Shown: positions 1-10,000 of the stretch, piece after piece
Position numbering within the stretch: the first letter of the stretch is position 1
Layout of the letters: the number at the start of each line of letters is the position of its first letter
Origin: Pleurotus ostreatus/Saccharomyces cerevisiae fusant
Taxonomy: Eukaryota > Opisthokonta
Direction: 5' to 3'
DNA: 14,901 nt
Assembly: GCA_024196135.1 (NCBI GenBank)
Contig: JAMQCK010000848.1
Location: forward strand, 1 to 14,901
Position numbers and translations under genes: made by a program
Notes under the pieces: generated by a model
Database searches by the model: none
What the model saw: only the letters and a program-made list of their open reading frames with translations
What the model was told of the DNA's origin: nothing

Positions 1-522
1 GACGAAGGCGGCCTTCCGTCCATCAACGAGTTGCACTCGACGTTCGGCACCTCTGGCTCTGCAACGCCAGCTACCGCGGGGGGCACAGGCAACGGCACGC
101 CGGCCTATACGGGCGCTGGTACCCCAGCAGAAGCCGCCGCGGCGCCTGTAGAGGCACGCATAGGCACCCCTGTCAACGGCGCGCCGAAACCACCCACCGA
201 GGACGACGACGGCTTCCAGCAGGCCAGGAGCGGTCGCGGCGGACGCGGTCGTGGCGGCTTCCGCGGCGAGCACGGCGGTGAACACGGTGGCTTCCGTGGG
301 CGGGGTGGGTTCAGGGGAGACCACCGTGGAGGATTCAGGGGAGATCGCGGCGACTTCCGCGGTGGTCGTGGTGGGCGCGGCGGCTTCCGCGGTCGTGGCG
401 AGGGTGGCGAGTTCCGTGGTCGTGGCCGTGGTGGGTACGACCGCAACGAGCGTGGCGGCGGGCACTACGAGCGCGGACGGGGTCGGGGAGGTGCGTTTGC
501 ATTCTTAGGTGGTGGCGAGTGA
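1..522 (+). CDS. RGG-box protein, C-terminal part (5' end outside window)
   Basis: The frame is open from the first base and ends at TGA 520-522, giving 173 residues of a C-terminus. The first ~60 residues are a low-complexity linker rich in Gly, Thr, Ala and Pro. A short acidic patch (EDDDGF) follows, then about 95 residues of RGG, RGRGG and GGFRG repeats spaced by Asp, Glu, His and Tyr. The last residues are AFAFLGGGE. Such arginine-glycine tails bind RNA and are arginine-methylated in proteins of mRNA and rRNA metabolism. The domain that would name the protein lies upstream of the window, so I do not assign a family. Glycine codons are mostly GGC or GGT, which makes the DNA itself repetitive and the opposite strand spuriously open. 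No intron is needed in the visible part. Confidence 0.75.
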   Translation, partial: DEGGLPSINELHSTFGTSGSATPATAGGTGNGTPAYTGAGTPAEAAAAPVEARIGTPVNGAPKPPTEDDDGFQQARSGRGGRGRGGFRGEHGGEHGGFRGRGGFRGDHRGGFRGDRGDFRGGRGGRGGFRGRGEGGEFRGRGRGGYDRNERGGGHYERGRGRGGAFAFLGGGE

Positions 523-953
523 TGCTAATCCAACACCGACTAGGCTTACCTCCTGCTTCGGCCCCGCAAGCGCAAACGGCATGAGCGACCATTTGAACTT
601 TAGCTTCCAACGTCGACGGTACTTGCGCGTCGACTGATGCGATATGAGGGACATCGACAACTGCATGTAACAAAATCTGCATCTGCTTCATACATACTCT
701 ATCGTACTCTTGCTGTCTAAACACCTATATTATCCACTTATTTCTTGTATCTTCACCTTGTGACGCCTTGCCTCCGCCACGTCGACGAAATGAGCGATAT
801 CCTTCGCTTAAAGGGAAGCAGGAGGTCGTGTCACGCCTGAAGTGCCCAAGGATCTATTCACAGTGCATATGAAGTTCGACTGAAGGTTTCTGCATCCACA
901 CATGCATGACAAAGTACAATCAGATGCTCGTTAGGGTACAACGTCGTGACGAT
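523..953. other. Convergent intergenic region: 3' UTRs of the RGG gene and the kinase gene
   Basis: About 430 bp lie between two stop codons facing each other. The sequence has lower GC than the flanking genes and no coding frame that resembles a protein. No perfect AATAAA signal is seen in either direction, which is common in fungi. It most likely holds both 3' untranslated regions and polyadenylation sites. Confidence 0.5.
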
Positions 954-3556
954 CTACGCATTCGTACGGAGTAATTTCATCGGCCCTTCAGTACGACCTC
1001 TGCCTGAATCGGCGGGGTCCTTGGCATCATCCTCGGCGCGGCGCTTTTCAGCAGGAAGCGGCACAGACGATACAGAGACGAGCTTGTCCTCGGTAGGCAT
1101 GACCTGCATCGTGTTGTCGCATAGGACATACAGCATATGCCACAAACCACCGTGAACGGTCCGCTTCCCAGGCTCCGAGTAATGGGCAAGCAACGCGGAA
1201 CGTAGAAGATCGAAGTCCAAAGCGCGATCCTGGAACTCCGACGGCAGCTTGGCCACAGCGTCGATGAATTCATGCTCCCACATCAGTATGTTCTGGCGCG
1301 TCGCGTGCTCGTTCCACTTCCCTGGGAATATTTTATGATACATGGCCCTGTGTTCTTCAACTGAGTAGTTGTTGGAGGGCGCAGATGCGGCGGGGCCTGC
1401 TCCAGTAGAGGGCGCGATGGTGCTCGACTTTGGGGCGAGATAACGAGACAACGTATGCCTGAAAAAGATCCACAACGCAATCCAGAACATGGACTCGATA
1501 TCATGCAGCTCGCACATCCTCCACGGAATAAGAGTGGAAGTGCGGTTCGACGCCAGCGTGCGGGGTATGCGCTGGTTGGCCGAGATAGAGGGCACGAAGA
1601 AGGCCTTGGGGTTCTGATTGACGGCTGTAGGTGCCATCAGATACTGACCCAAGATGACTTCGATAGCAACGTAGTTCGGGGTGCCCTTGAATCATGGTCA
1701 GGAAAGCAGGTGTTGGGATGGACGGACGACATACCGTTCTGCCTACATGGGCTGGCGTCTCGTCAGAGAGACGCTTGGCGTATTCCAGGTCCGAGAGAAC
1801 GCCCAAGCCCTCTTCCGACCGAAGGATGTTGGGCGCACTAGGATCTCGATGCATGTAACCGACGCAATGCATAACGAAGAGTCCTGCCGCTCTTGATCAG
1901 CGAATAGAAGTTGCATGATCCCAACTGAGCTCACCATACGACGCATCCTTGAGGACACGGAAGGCGTTTGCAGGATCGGTGATCTTGTCAAGAGGTTGAC
2001 CTCGAGACATTATAAGGCGATGGTGTGAGCGCGCGTTGGTGCCACCGGAAAAGATGCCTTTCACCGGGGCAAACTCATCCTGCGACTCGTGTCCCGAGGT
2101 ACCAGACATATGGCCAGTGTTTTGCCTGCTTCCCGTCTGGGGAGTGATGCGGAACCACTCACAAGACGACGGCCCAGACAAAATGAGATGATGTCCTCGT
2201 GCCATGACAGTGCGCGTATTGTCAATGCGACCGTCGACCTTCACCCTTTCGCCATGAGTGATATTGGTGAAGTATGCAGCGCGGTTGACATCGTCGTGAT
2301 AATGAGGGTCGATCGGCCTAGAGTCGTCCAAAGGCTGCCCCCCTTGACCGCCTTTGGGGGGAGGGGCGCAGTTCCGCTTCCAGTCGAATGCCTGGATCAG
2401 CTTGCGGATATCGACCAGGATTTCGAACTCGGTTTGTCTGTCGTCCTCCATCCAGCAGTCCTTGATGACGACGATCTTTTCGGTGCCGATGGCCTTCGCC
2501 TCCCAGATCCAAGAGCACCGACCGATGGCGGCATTGGCCCGGTGGTTCTCAAGGACCCTGAGGAGCTCGTAGGTAGTATCGTTAATGATGATTCTGTCGC
2601 GAAGCCGCTTGCCGCCCTCGAGCGCGCCTTTGATGAAGGTTGGGTCATAGCCGAGCTGAGGGGTGGGCGCAAAGGCAAAGCGGGCCAGGACATCGATGAA
2701 ATATTCGTGATTCTATGGACGATGAGCGCCAGTGTTGATGAGCGCTTCGTCAAGAACGCACCTTCTGGAAGTCAAAGAGTTCACTAACGACCACGATCTC
2801 CCGGTTGAAATGCCATAGTCGGACATCGTTGTTCTCGACGGACATTCCGAGCGCAAAGCGTCGACCCGGCTCGGAACGCAGGATGTGGATTAATTCCCAA
2901 CACAGCTGCCGGCCATTCTGTATGAACGTCAGGCCATGATACTCGCTTCCCTATTGACACGACAGGCGCACCTTCATGCGATCCTTCTCCGCCTTCTTCA
3001 GTTGGATTGTCACGGCGTGCGTGTACAACAGCTCTCCATCGCCGAACGAGTTGGAGGGCCAGCGAAGCCGAATGTCAGCGTCGCGTCGCGACCGACTAGT
3101 CTTCGTGCTCTGCGCCTGCCGGTCGCCCTCATTGAAGTACTTGGTGGTCGTCCGCTCGAGCTCCGGATGAAGCTCAAGGCAGCATGCGACGACCTGGTCG
3201 AATATCCCTTCGAAGGCGCTGTATACCGCTGCCTCCCGTTTGTGCTGATCCTTGGGGTCGATCGAGAACTGCGCCCAGCGACTGTTCACCACGTCGAGCG
3301 GGGCATTCGTACAGTCCTTTTCAGACTGGTACGACCTCGTCGGTAAACGCCATCTCTCCGAGAGAGCGCGGGCAATGACCGTGGGGCTATACGGCACCCT
3401 GCGCTGGGGCATGTAGTGGTTCAAGAAGACCTTCAAGTCGACCACCGGAATGTCCGCGATGTACGAGCATACATGGTCTCGCACAGATTGTGTGGTGTCT
3501 AGCAAGTAGTCCGGATTCTGGTTCATGCCCGGGCGTGGCGGGGTCTGGGGAGCCAT
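954..3556 (-). CDS. Fungal-type protein kinase (FunK1 family), 5 exons, 799 aa
   Basis: Exons on the minus strand: 3556-2972, 2917-2762, 2712-1935, 1883-1735 and 1685-954, giving 2400 nt. All junctions keep frame. The introns are 54, 49, 51 and 49 nt with GTGCGC, GTGCGT, GTGAGC and GTATGT donors; the last uses a less usual AAG acceptor. The N-terminal third is FunK1-like, with residues such as GRRFALG and VVSELFDF near 215-245. Kinase landmarks follow: lysine 331 in VVIKD, the catalytic loop HRDPSAPNIL (His518, Asp520, Asn525), and SDLEYAK (Asp538), with DLE in place of DFG as is usual in this family. GTPNYVAIEV (557-566) and LHDIESMFWIALW (from 616) come next. All key catalytic residues are present, so it may be active; the substrate is unknown. 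I chose the start at 3556 because an in-frame ATG at 3658 lies upstream of a TATA-like element at 3617-3626. Codons are less GC-biased than in the neighbouring THI6. Confidence 0.9.
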
Positions 3557-3700
3557 CGCGAAGGAAATGTAAGCGGTGGAAGGGCCGAGCAAGAGGGAGA
3601 GATCAACGTACGAGTGGTATATATACGGCTGATTTCCTGTTCGATTATCGATTGACACGTGTGGCTAAGCCCGAAATTACCTGGAAGCCATTGTTCATTG
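3557..3700 (-). promoter_or_regulatory. Probable core promoter of the FunK1 kinase gene
   Basis: The palindrome GTATATATAC at 3617-3626 gives a TATA box about 60 bp upstream of the ATG at 3556. This spacing fits a short 5' UTR. Its position inside the longer in-frame extension argues against a start at 3658. Confidence 0.45.
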
Positions 3701-5307
3701 TTCGTCCATATGTGGCATGACAGCAACGTGAGCGAGCAGTCCTCACGTTCTCTAGAGCTGTGTATACGAGCTACTTCTTCCTTATGCCCGTGTGCAGAGA
3801 GTGCCGCTCGTTGGATGCAATGAGCCGAGAATAAAGTATGGGCGCTTGCGAGGGTTGGAAAGCAAGGTGTGTTGTTGATGCGCGCGTGTGACCTACGGCA
3901 CGTGCTGTCCATAGACATAAACAGATACAAATGTGTCTCCATGGAGTCCTCTGAGCATGGTCGATATGGCACGGAAACTGATATTATATCTGTCCCATGA
4001 GACCAGAGTCAGTAAAACTTAGCGCTACAAGTATCAAGCCTGCTACTGGCTTCACACTAAGAAATTGATATGTTGGGAACGCAACTTTTCCGTAGGCCAC
4101 TCGCTGTCGCCCCATCTGTCTTTGTTTACCACTTTATCTCCCTTGCGCAATTTGGTAGCTCTCCAACCTCCTGGATCTCGCGAATATAAGGGCGCAAGGG
4201 GATCTCCCCGAAGTCGGAATCGAACTGATGGGAGTAAATGTTTCGTGAGGCACCCTACGAGGGCAAGGCGGTGAGCAAAAGAAGCGGGGTAGTAGGTTCG
4301 TGCAGGGAAGGTGGCAATTTGGAGCAAGTAAGATAGTGAGCTGAAGCGGGAAGAACGAAGAGCATCGCAGTGCCATGATTGTTGAGAGCAGGAAATTGCG
4401 GCGCTCGAAAAGCGAATTCCGGTATTTGCCGTTCGGCACCGAAAGGGTCAACATGTCACATGAGCGTTCGACTTCGGGCGTCGGGTCATCGCGAAGTGTA
4501 CAATGACGATCTGCAAGCCTGGATCAGGGTCGGCATTCAAAGTTAGCGTTTCCGAAGGGGAGAGGTGAGGAACAGCTGACCCTCCCACGATCGACAGAGT
4601 GAGCACGCACGGCAGCGAAAGCGAGCACGGACAGCAGCGAAGACGTGCAAGGCCTCTCTGTGGCCTAGCGGATGTATCGTAGAGTGGCAAGTCTACGTGT
4701 TAGCACCGGCGGCGGCGTAACTATCCGCAGGCATCATCGACCAGCTGGATAGAACGAGCGGTCAATTGGCAGCATCTTCGAGCAGCTGACTGGCGTCGTA
4801 TCCACCTTCAGAGCTAATCAAACGGCGGGGGTCGCCACTCCGAAGAAGACTACGCCGCGGTAGATCCCTATGCAGCCCATGAGTCGCAGGCGTCCGCAAG
4901 AGGCATGGAGGTTACCTATCCAGAGGCACTCAGATCCCTACTTCCTGGACGTGACCAACGACGCACCTGCTTCTTGAAAGCCATCTCGAATGCATGGGCC
5001 AGAAATCGAACGTTGGCAAGCAGATAGATGATTCACAGCTAGATATGCACGAGATATACGGATATCAAGTATCGAGCACTGCGTTGACAGACAAGAAAGG
5101 TGAGGAAAAGATTAATCATACAAAGAGGATGCTGGTGAGTGTCCTCCGTTCATTCAGTGAGATCGTTCGGTTCGTTCGTGTATCGTTCGCTTCCTTCCGT
5201 ACACATCTCCTCCAACACCACTCCTCTTCGTCATCCACAACACCATGTCTTCCACTGAAAGACTGCGCTTGCGAAGTGATCGTGAACGCAGAACGGAGCA
5301 TGGTCGT
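3701..5307. other. Gene-poor stretch, no supported gene
   Basis: About 1.6 kb has no reading frame that resembles a known protein and no chain of exons that I could join. The frames present are short, of mixed composition and unlike conserved sequence. The left part must hold upstream sequence of the kinase gene, and the right end the 3' UTR of the membrane protein gene. A single minus-strand match to an RNA polymerase III B box (AGTTCGATTCC) lies at 4215-4225, without a foldable tRNA around it. Composition is more AT-rich than in the flanking genes around 3640-4020 and 5000-5130. Confidence 0.5.
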
Positions 5308-6796
5308 TTAGTTGCCACCGACGAGGGGCGCACGCTCGAGGTCGTCCTCGAGGCGGACACCACCGCCGTTGCGCCTGAAGAGGCCGACAGCGCCCTTGAG
5401 AACCTGGTAGTAATGTCAGTTGACGTTCACGGTGACACCGAGCAAGTGAAAGTATGTGAAGGGGGCAGAAGGTAAGGCGATGACGGAAGACCGAAGGGGG
5501 ACGCGAGGATGGCGCGACGGCCCGTTCGCGTCATCCACGCACAGAGTTCCCGCGTCACGCGAGCCATTGCGCGTCCGATGGCGCGACAGGCTAAGCTACG
5601 TGCTCCGCGGGATGCAAGGCTTCGCACTACGCAAGGCAATGCGAGGCACCATGCTAGAACATCACGCGCCAGGCCCGCTGCGCGTAACGCAACGTAGAAT
5701 GGCAGGCTACGTCTTCTCCGCGCAGGAGGGTGGGGTTCTCGAACGATCTCTGCACTGCGCGTTACGCAGCGCGGGATGACGCGAGGAGGGTAGCAATGCA
5801 GCGCCGCAGGTCGAACGTTCGAAATGGGGGCGCACGTTCGAAAGAAAGACCGCATCGCAGAGAAACAACTACATCGGCAGGAAACTGGACAGGAATGAAT
5901 ACTCACCCAAACACCGCTCAGGATCGCAAACGCCAGCGCGCTCCAGTGCACGAACGCGCTGCTCCGCTGGTGCGCGAAGATGGCGAAAAGGGACCAGGTG
6001 ATGGCGAGCGCGGCCGGGAGGTCGCCCTCGGGGGAGGAGAAGGCGTAGGTGGCGGCGGTGGCTTCGAGGAAGAAGCTGGGGGAGGGGGTTAGTAGGGTTC
6101 GATGAGGGAGAATGCAGAGGCCAAGATGGAGAGAAGGGGGGAACGAGGAGGGAGAATGGAAGGGAAAGGAGTTGGGGAGACTTACAGGGCCAGGAACACG
6201 AAGACTTTGGTCCAGATGCCGGCCTTGTGCTCGAGAGCGTTGGTGCCGAAGGCCTCGAAGAGGGAGAGGACGACGAGGAGCGTGGTCCAGCCGTGGTAGA
6301 GCGAGAAGGGGAGGTGGACGAAGAGCTCGTCGGCAGTGGCCTGCGGCGAGTGGTGCTTCTTGACGATGTAGTAAATGTGCTGGAGGGGTTCTCATGAGCC
6401 GTTGCTACGCTAGCGACGATGTAAACCACATACCGTCACCGTCGAGCTCACAAAGAGCGCAAACACAAACGCGACGATATAGTGCCTGCTCGCCCACAGA
6501 TTCACGTAGATCGCATTGAGAACGGCGAGGAGGGGGAGGCGCCAGGAGATGCCGTCGACGATGACGCGCTTGCCGGCGGGGAAGAACTGGTAGACGACGG
6601 TGCCGAGGAGGAGGAGGTGAATGAGGGACCAGATGAGGAAGGCCCAGGGCGCAGGCGTCAGGTAGGTCTCCTTCCCGGTGTAGTAGATGTCGGAGGGCGC
6701 GGCGACGGTGTAGACGTTGGAGCCGAGGAAGAGGAGGTAGGAGATGACGTTGACGATCTTGAGGACGAGGCCGGAGGTGGGGGCGTCGTCGGCCAT
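5308..6796 (-). CDS. Multi-pass membrane protein, 4 exons, 273 aa
   Basis: Exons on the minus strand: 6796-6434, 6379-6186, 6075-5907 and 5403-5308 (stop TAA). The introns are 54, 110 and 503 nt, all GT-AG with frame kept. The protein is strongly hydrophobic, with about seven or eight likely membrane segments: roughly 10-32, 49-72, 84-101, 104-127, 147-165, 175-198, 204-220 and 226-243. The second segment ([19 protein letters not shown]) resembles the 'PxGWAFxIWxLIYLxL' motif of bacterial tryptophan-rich TspO/MBR-like proteins, so a distant relation to that group is possible. The last exon supplies a short tail ([15 protein letters not shown]... to ERAPLVGGN) that is probably outside the membrane. 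There is no cleavable signal peptide. Its function is unknown. It diverges from THI6 with 224 bp between the two start codons. The weakest part of the model is the last, very long intron. Confidence 0.8.
5404..5906 (-). other. Unusually long (503 nt) third intron of the membrane protein gene
   Basis: The donor GTGAGTATTC starts at 5906 and the acceptor ACCAG ends at 5404. Reading on from exon 3 without splicing, the frame stays open to a stop at 5427-5429, nearly the whole intron. A perfect 12-bp palindrome (TCGAACGTTCGA) sits at 5811-5822, with a related ACGTTCGAAA at 5834-5843. GATGGCGCGAC occurs twice, near 5508 and 5578. Confidence 0.65.
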
Positions 6797-7020
6797 GGTG
6801 GGTGCTTGGGGGGTTGGTGTGTTGCTTGAGGTGTGAGGTTGAAGAGGGGGGCAAGCAGAGGGGACAATGAGGCCGTTCGCGGGGGTTATAAATTAAAAGA
6901 GGACGCAGGCGCGGCGGCGGTCATGGATGACGCACGGGGCTATTACGCCACAAAGTCGCGTGCCAGCCGGGCACCAGCGCCTGTCTCGATCAGGGCGGCC
7001 CGACTCATCCACCGCGCGTC
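6797..7020. promoter_or_regulatory. Divergent promoter between the membrane protein gene and THI6
   Basis: Only 224 bp separate the two ATGs. A single AT-rich element, TATAAATTAAAA at 6887-6898, lies in otherwise GC-rich DNA. It is about 130 bp from the THI6 start and 90 bp from the other start, and could serve either direction. I see no thiamine pyrophosphate riboswitch motif. Two ATGs, at 6923 and 6927, precede the THI6 start out of frame. Confidence 0.5.
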
Positions 7021-10000
7021 ATGCCCGCCATCGACTACGCGCTCTACCTCGTCACCGGGCGCGACCTCCTCCCGCCCGGCCAGCCCTTCGCCGCCACCCT
7101 CGCCGCCGCGCTCGCATCGGGCGCCACCCTCGTCCAGCTGCGCGAGAAGACCGCGGACACGGGCGAGTTCCTCGCCGTCGCGCGCGAGACCAAGGCGATC
7201 TGCGATGCGCACGGCGTCCCCCTCCTCATCAACGACCGCGCGGACATCGCGCTCGCGGTCGGCGCGGCGGGCGTGCATGTGGGGCAGGACGACATGAATG
7301 CGCGGGACGTGCGCAAGCTGCTGCCCGCGGGCGCGATCGTCGGCGTGTCGTGCAACTCGGCGGACGATGTGAGGCGCGCGATTGCGGACGGGGCGGACTA
7401 TATTGGCATCGGGTCGGTGTATGGGACAGCGACGAAGAATGTAAAGAACCCATTGCTGGGGCCGCGCGCGGTGGGCCCGCTGCTCGCGCTGTTGGATGGT
7501 ACGGACGTCCGCGCCGTCGCGATCGGCGGCATCAACGCGGGGAACCTTGCGCGGACGCTGCAGGGTTCGGTCAGCGACTCGGGGCATGCACTCGACGGTG
7601 TCGCTGTCGTCTCCGACATCATGGCGAGCAGGGACCCGGGCGCGGCGTCTGCGAAGCTCGCGGGAATCGTCAAGGCATTCAAGGAGGGGAGGGCTGCCCC
7701 CACCCCATCGGCTGCCCTGAAGGTCGACGATCTGCTTGACGGCGTCGTCAGGCTCCTGGAGGTGGTGAAGGAGATTAACCCTCTGGTTCATCAGGTGCGC
7801 GATCTGTGCTTCCTTGCTTCCTTCTCCTCCAACCCCCTCCTTCATCTCCCACCACCCACCCATCCCATCCCCATTCCCAACTGAACTTCCCCTCCCTCTA
7901 CCCACCATCACCCCTCTCCCCTGCTCCCTTCCCACTTCCCTTCTCCTTTCTTCCCCCACCACTAACCCCACCGCTAACCCCCAATACTAACCACCCCTCC
8001 TCCACAGATAACAAACACCGTCGTCACCACCCAGTCCGCCAACATCACCCTCGCTGCCGGCGGCTCGCCCATCATGGCCACCGCGCCCGAGGAGATGGAC
8101 GATCTCGCGAAGGTCGCGGGCGCGGTGCTGATCAATATCGGGACGCTAAGGGAGGATGTGGTAAGGGCGATGCGGGTGGTGGGTGAGTGGGGTTTTTGGT
8201 TTATGTTTGTCGATTGTTGGAAGGATGCCATTCTGTGAGGATGAGGGAGAGGGGCGATGAAGGATCGTTTTGCTTCGAGGAGCTATTGCGCTGCGTGACT
8301 ACGAGAGAGAGTATCCAGGACGCCTGCTAACTACAACCATATATCAGGCCCCGCCGCGAACCTATCGCGCACGCCGCTCGTGTTCGACCCCGTTGGCGTT
8401 GGGGCGACCGACTTCAGGAAGCGCACGGTGAAGGGTGAGTGTCCAGCTCTTTCCCCGTTTACTTTCCTATACCGCCCCTGCTTGCCTCTTACGCTGGCGA
8501 GCGGCTGACTCTCGTTCTTCGCTGGACACTTTGGGCTCTCTCGTTCTTTCGCTGAATACTCTGGGCTCTCTCGTTCTCTCGCCGGATACTCTGAACTCTC
8601 CACGACATCCTAGCCCTCATCCTCCCTGCGCTCTGCTAACGACCTCACCCCCAGACCTCCTCGACGCCTTCCAGATCTCCGTCCTCAAGGGCAACGCGGG
8701 CGAGCTGGCCGCCGTGGCGGGGTCGAATGAGGTGCGTGTTGAGGAGTTGTGTTCGCTTCAGGGGTTTCGCTTCATGGTGTTTATTTTATTCTTTCCTGCC
8801 CATTCCTATGCTCCCGTCCCCCATCGCTTCGTCCCTTTCCTCCACGCTCCGCGTCCCTTCCATTTCCTCCTTCCCTCGTCGCTTCGTCTCCTCTCACTCT
8901 GCTCGTCCCTTCTCGCCACGTCTTTCGTGGTCGAATCAAGAAAAGCACCAAACTAACCCACCCCCTCCCAGGTCCGCGCTAAAGGAGTCGACAGCGCCGG
9001 CCCCGGCTTCGCCGACCCAGCCGGGTTCGTGAGGGGGTTGGCGCGGAAGGAGAGTGAGTGGATGGGTCTATTCGTGTTGAGCTTTCTTATCCCTGCGACT
9101 CCCGTCGCTCTCAGCGACCTTCCGTTCATCCTTTGCTCGCTCGCTCCCCCTCCGCCCTTCACTCGCCCCTTTCTACATGCCTCCTCGCTTCCCTCGTGCC
9201 CCTCGCCGATGCGCGTCGCACGCCCCCGGAAGAGATCAAAAGCTAACCCCTCCCCGCCCCCCAGAAACAACCACCCTCCTCACGGGGCCCATCGACTACC
9301 TCTCCGACGGCATCCGCGCCGTGAAGATCAGTAACGGGCACCATATTTTGGGCAGGGTGACGGGGAGTGGGTGAGTTTTTCTCTTTCGTTGGCGCTCTTT
9401 ATTTTGCTGTTGAGGCCAGTGGTGCGAGACCGGGTGTGGCGGGTGTTGGTGGAGGGAGGGGGTATTGGTGGAGGGAGTGGGTATTGGTGAAGGGAGGGGG
9501 TATTGGTGAAGGGAGGGGCGCAGGAGGAGGGCAATGCGATGGGGAATGGAGAGGGGCGCAAGAGGAGGGCAATGCGATGGGGAATGGAGAGGGCGTGCTC
9601 TGTACCATGAAATGAGTACTGACGATTACCCATAGATGCATGCTCGGCTCGCTCGTGGCCACCTACTGCGCCGCCGCGGCGCATGTGGCGGACGTCGACG
9701 CCGGCTTCGACGGGGAGACGGCGCGCGCGGGCTCCCCCGCCGACACCGTGCGCGGGGATATGCTCGTGGGCGCGTTGGCTGGGTGAGCTTGGGTTGCTTG
9801 CGTCTCTATTTCTCCCCCCCCCCCATTCCCGTCTCCCTTTTATCCGACTCCCCGCTCCTCTCATCTCTCCCATCTCACCTTCTTCGCTCTCCACTCCTTC
9901 TCACTGCACACCGTGACTTCTCACTGCACACCGTGACTACGCACGTTGACTGACCCCCCTCCCCTCCCCTAGCGTCCTCGTCCTCTCCATCGCGGCCGAG

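Noticed and set aside
335..724. Minus-strand frame opposite the RGG tail
   Set aside because: Its Arg/His-rich content mirrors the glycine and arginine codons of the real gene.
3557..3658. Longer kinase start at the in-frame ATG 3658
   Set aside because: The 34 added residues are not FunK1-like, and the TATA-like element at 3617-3626 lies inside them.
3523..3972. 149-codon minus-strand frame upstream of the kinase
   Set aside because: Composition looks random, no domain is recognised, and it overlaps the kinase promoter and start.
4658..4740. A-box-like TGGCCTAGCGGATG suggesting a tRNA
   Set aside because: No matching D stem, anticodon arm or B box follows at the right distance.
5245..5475. 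Plus-strand reading frame starting MSSTERLRLRSD, with a plausible ATG context (CAACACC)
   Set aside because: It is antisense to the last exon of the membrane protein gene, resembles no family and ends inside that gene's intron.
5427..6395. Long minus-strand frame of 322 codons
   Set aside because: It crosses exon 2 in the wrong frame, the intron before exon 3, exon 3 and then intron 3. The spliced model explains the hydrophobic exons better. The open intron is kept as a finding.
6797..7020. Thiamine pyrophosphate riboswitch before THI6
   Set aside because: No CTGAGA or paired conserved thiamine-box sequence is present in the leader or first intron.
6943..7971. 342-codon minus-strand frame opposite THI6
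   Set aside because: It is an Arg-rich shadow of the very GC-rich THI6 first exon.
8331..8603. 90-codon minus-strand frame with RESPEYSAKE-like repeats
   Set aside because: It is antisense to THI6 exon 3 and the 30-bp array in intron 3.
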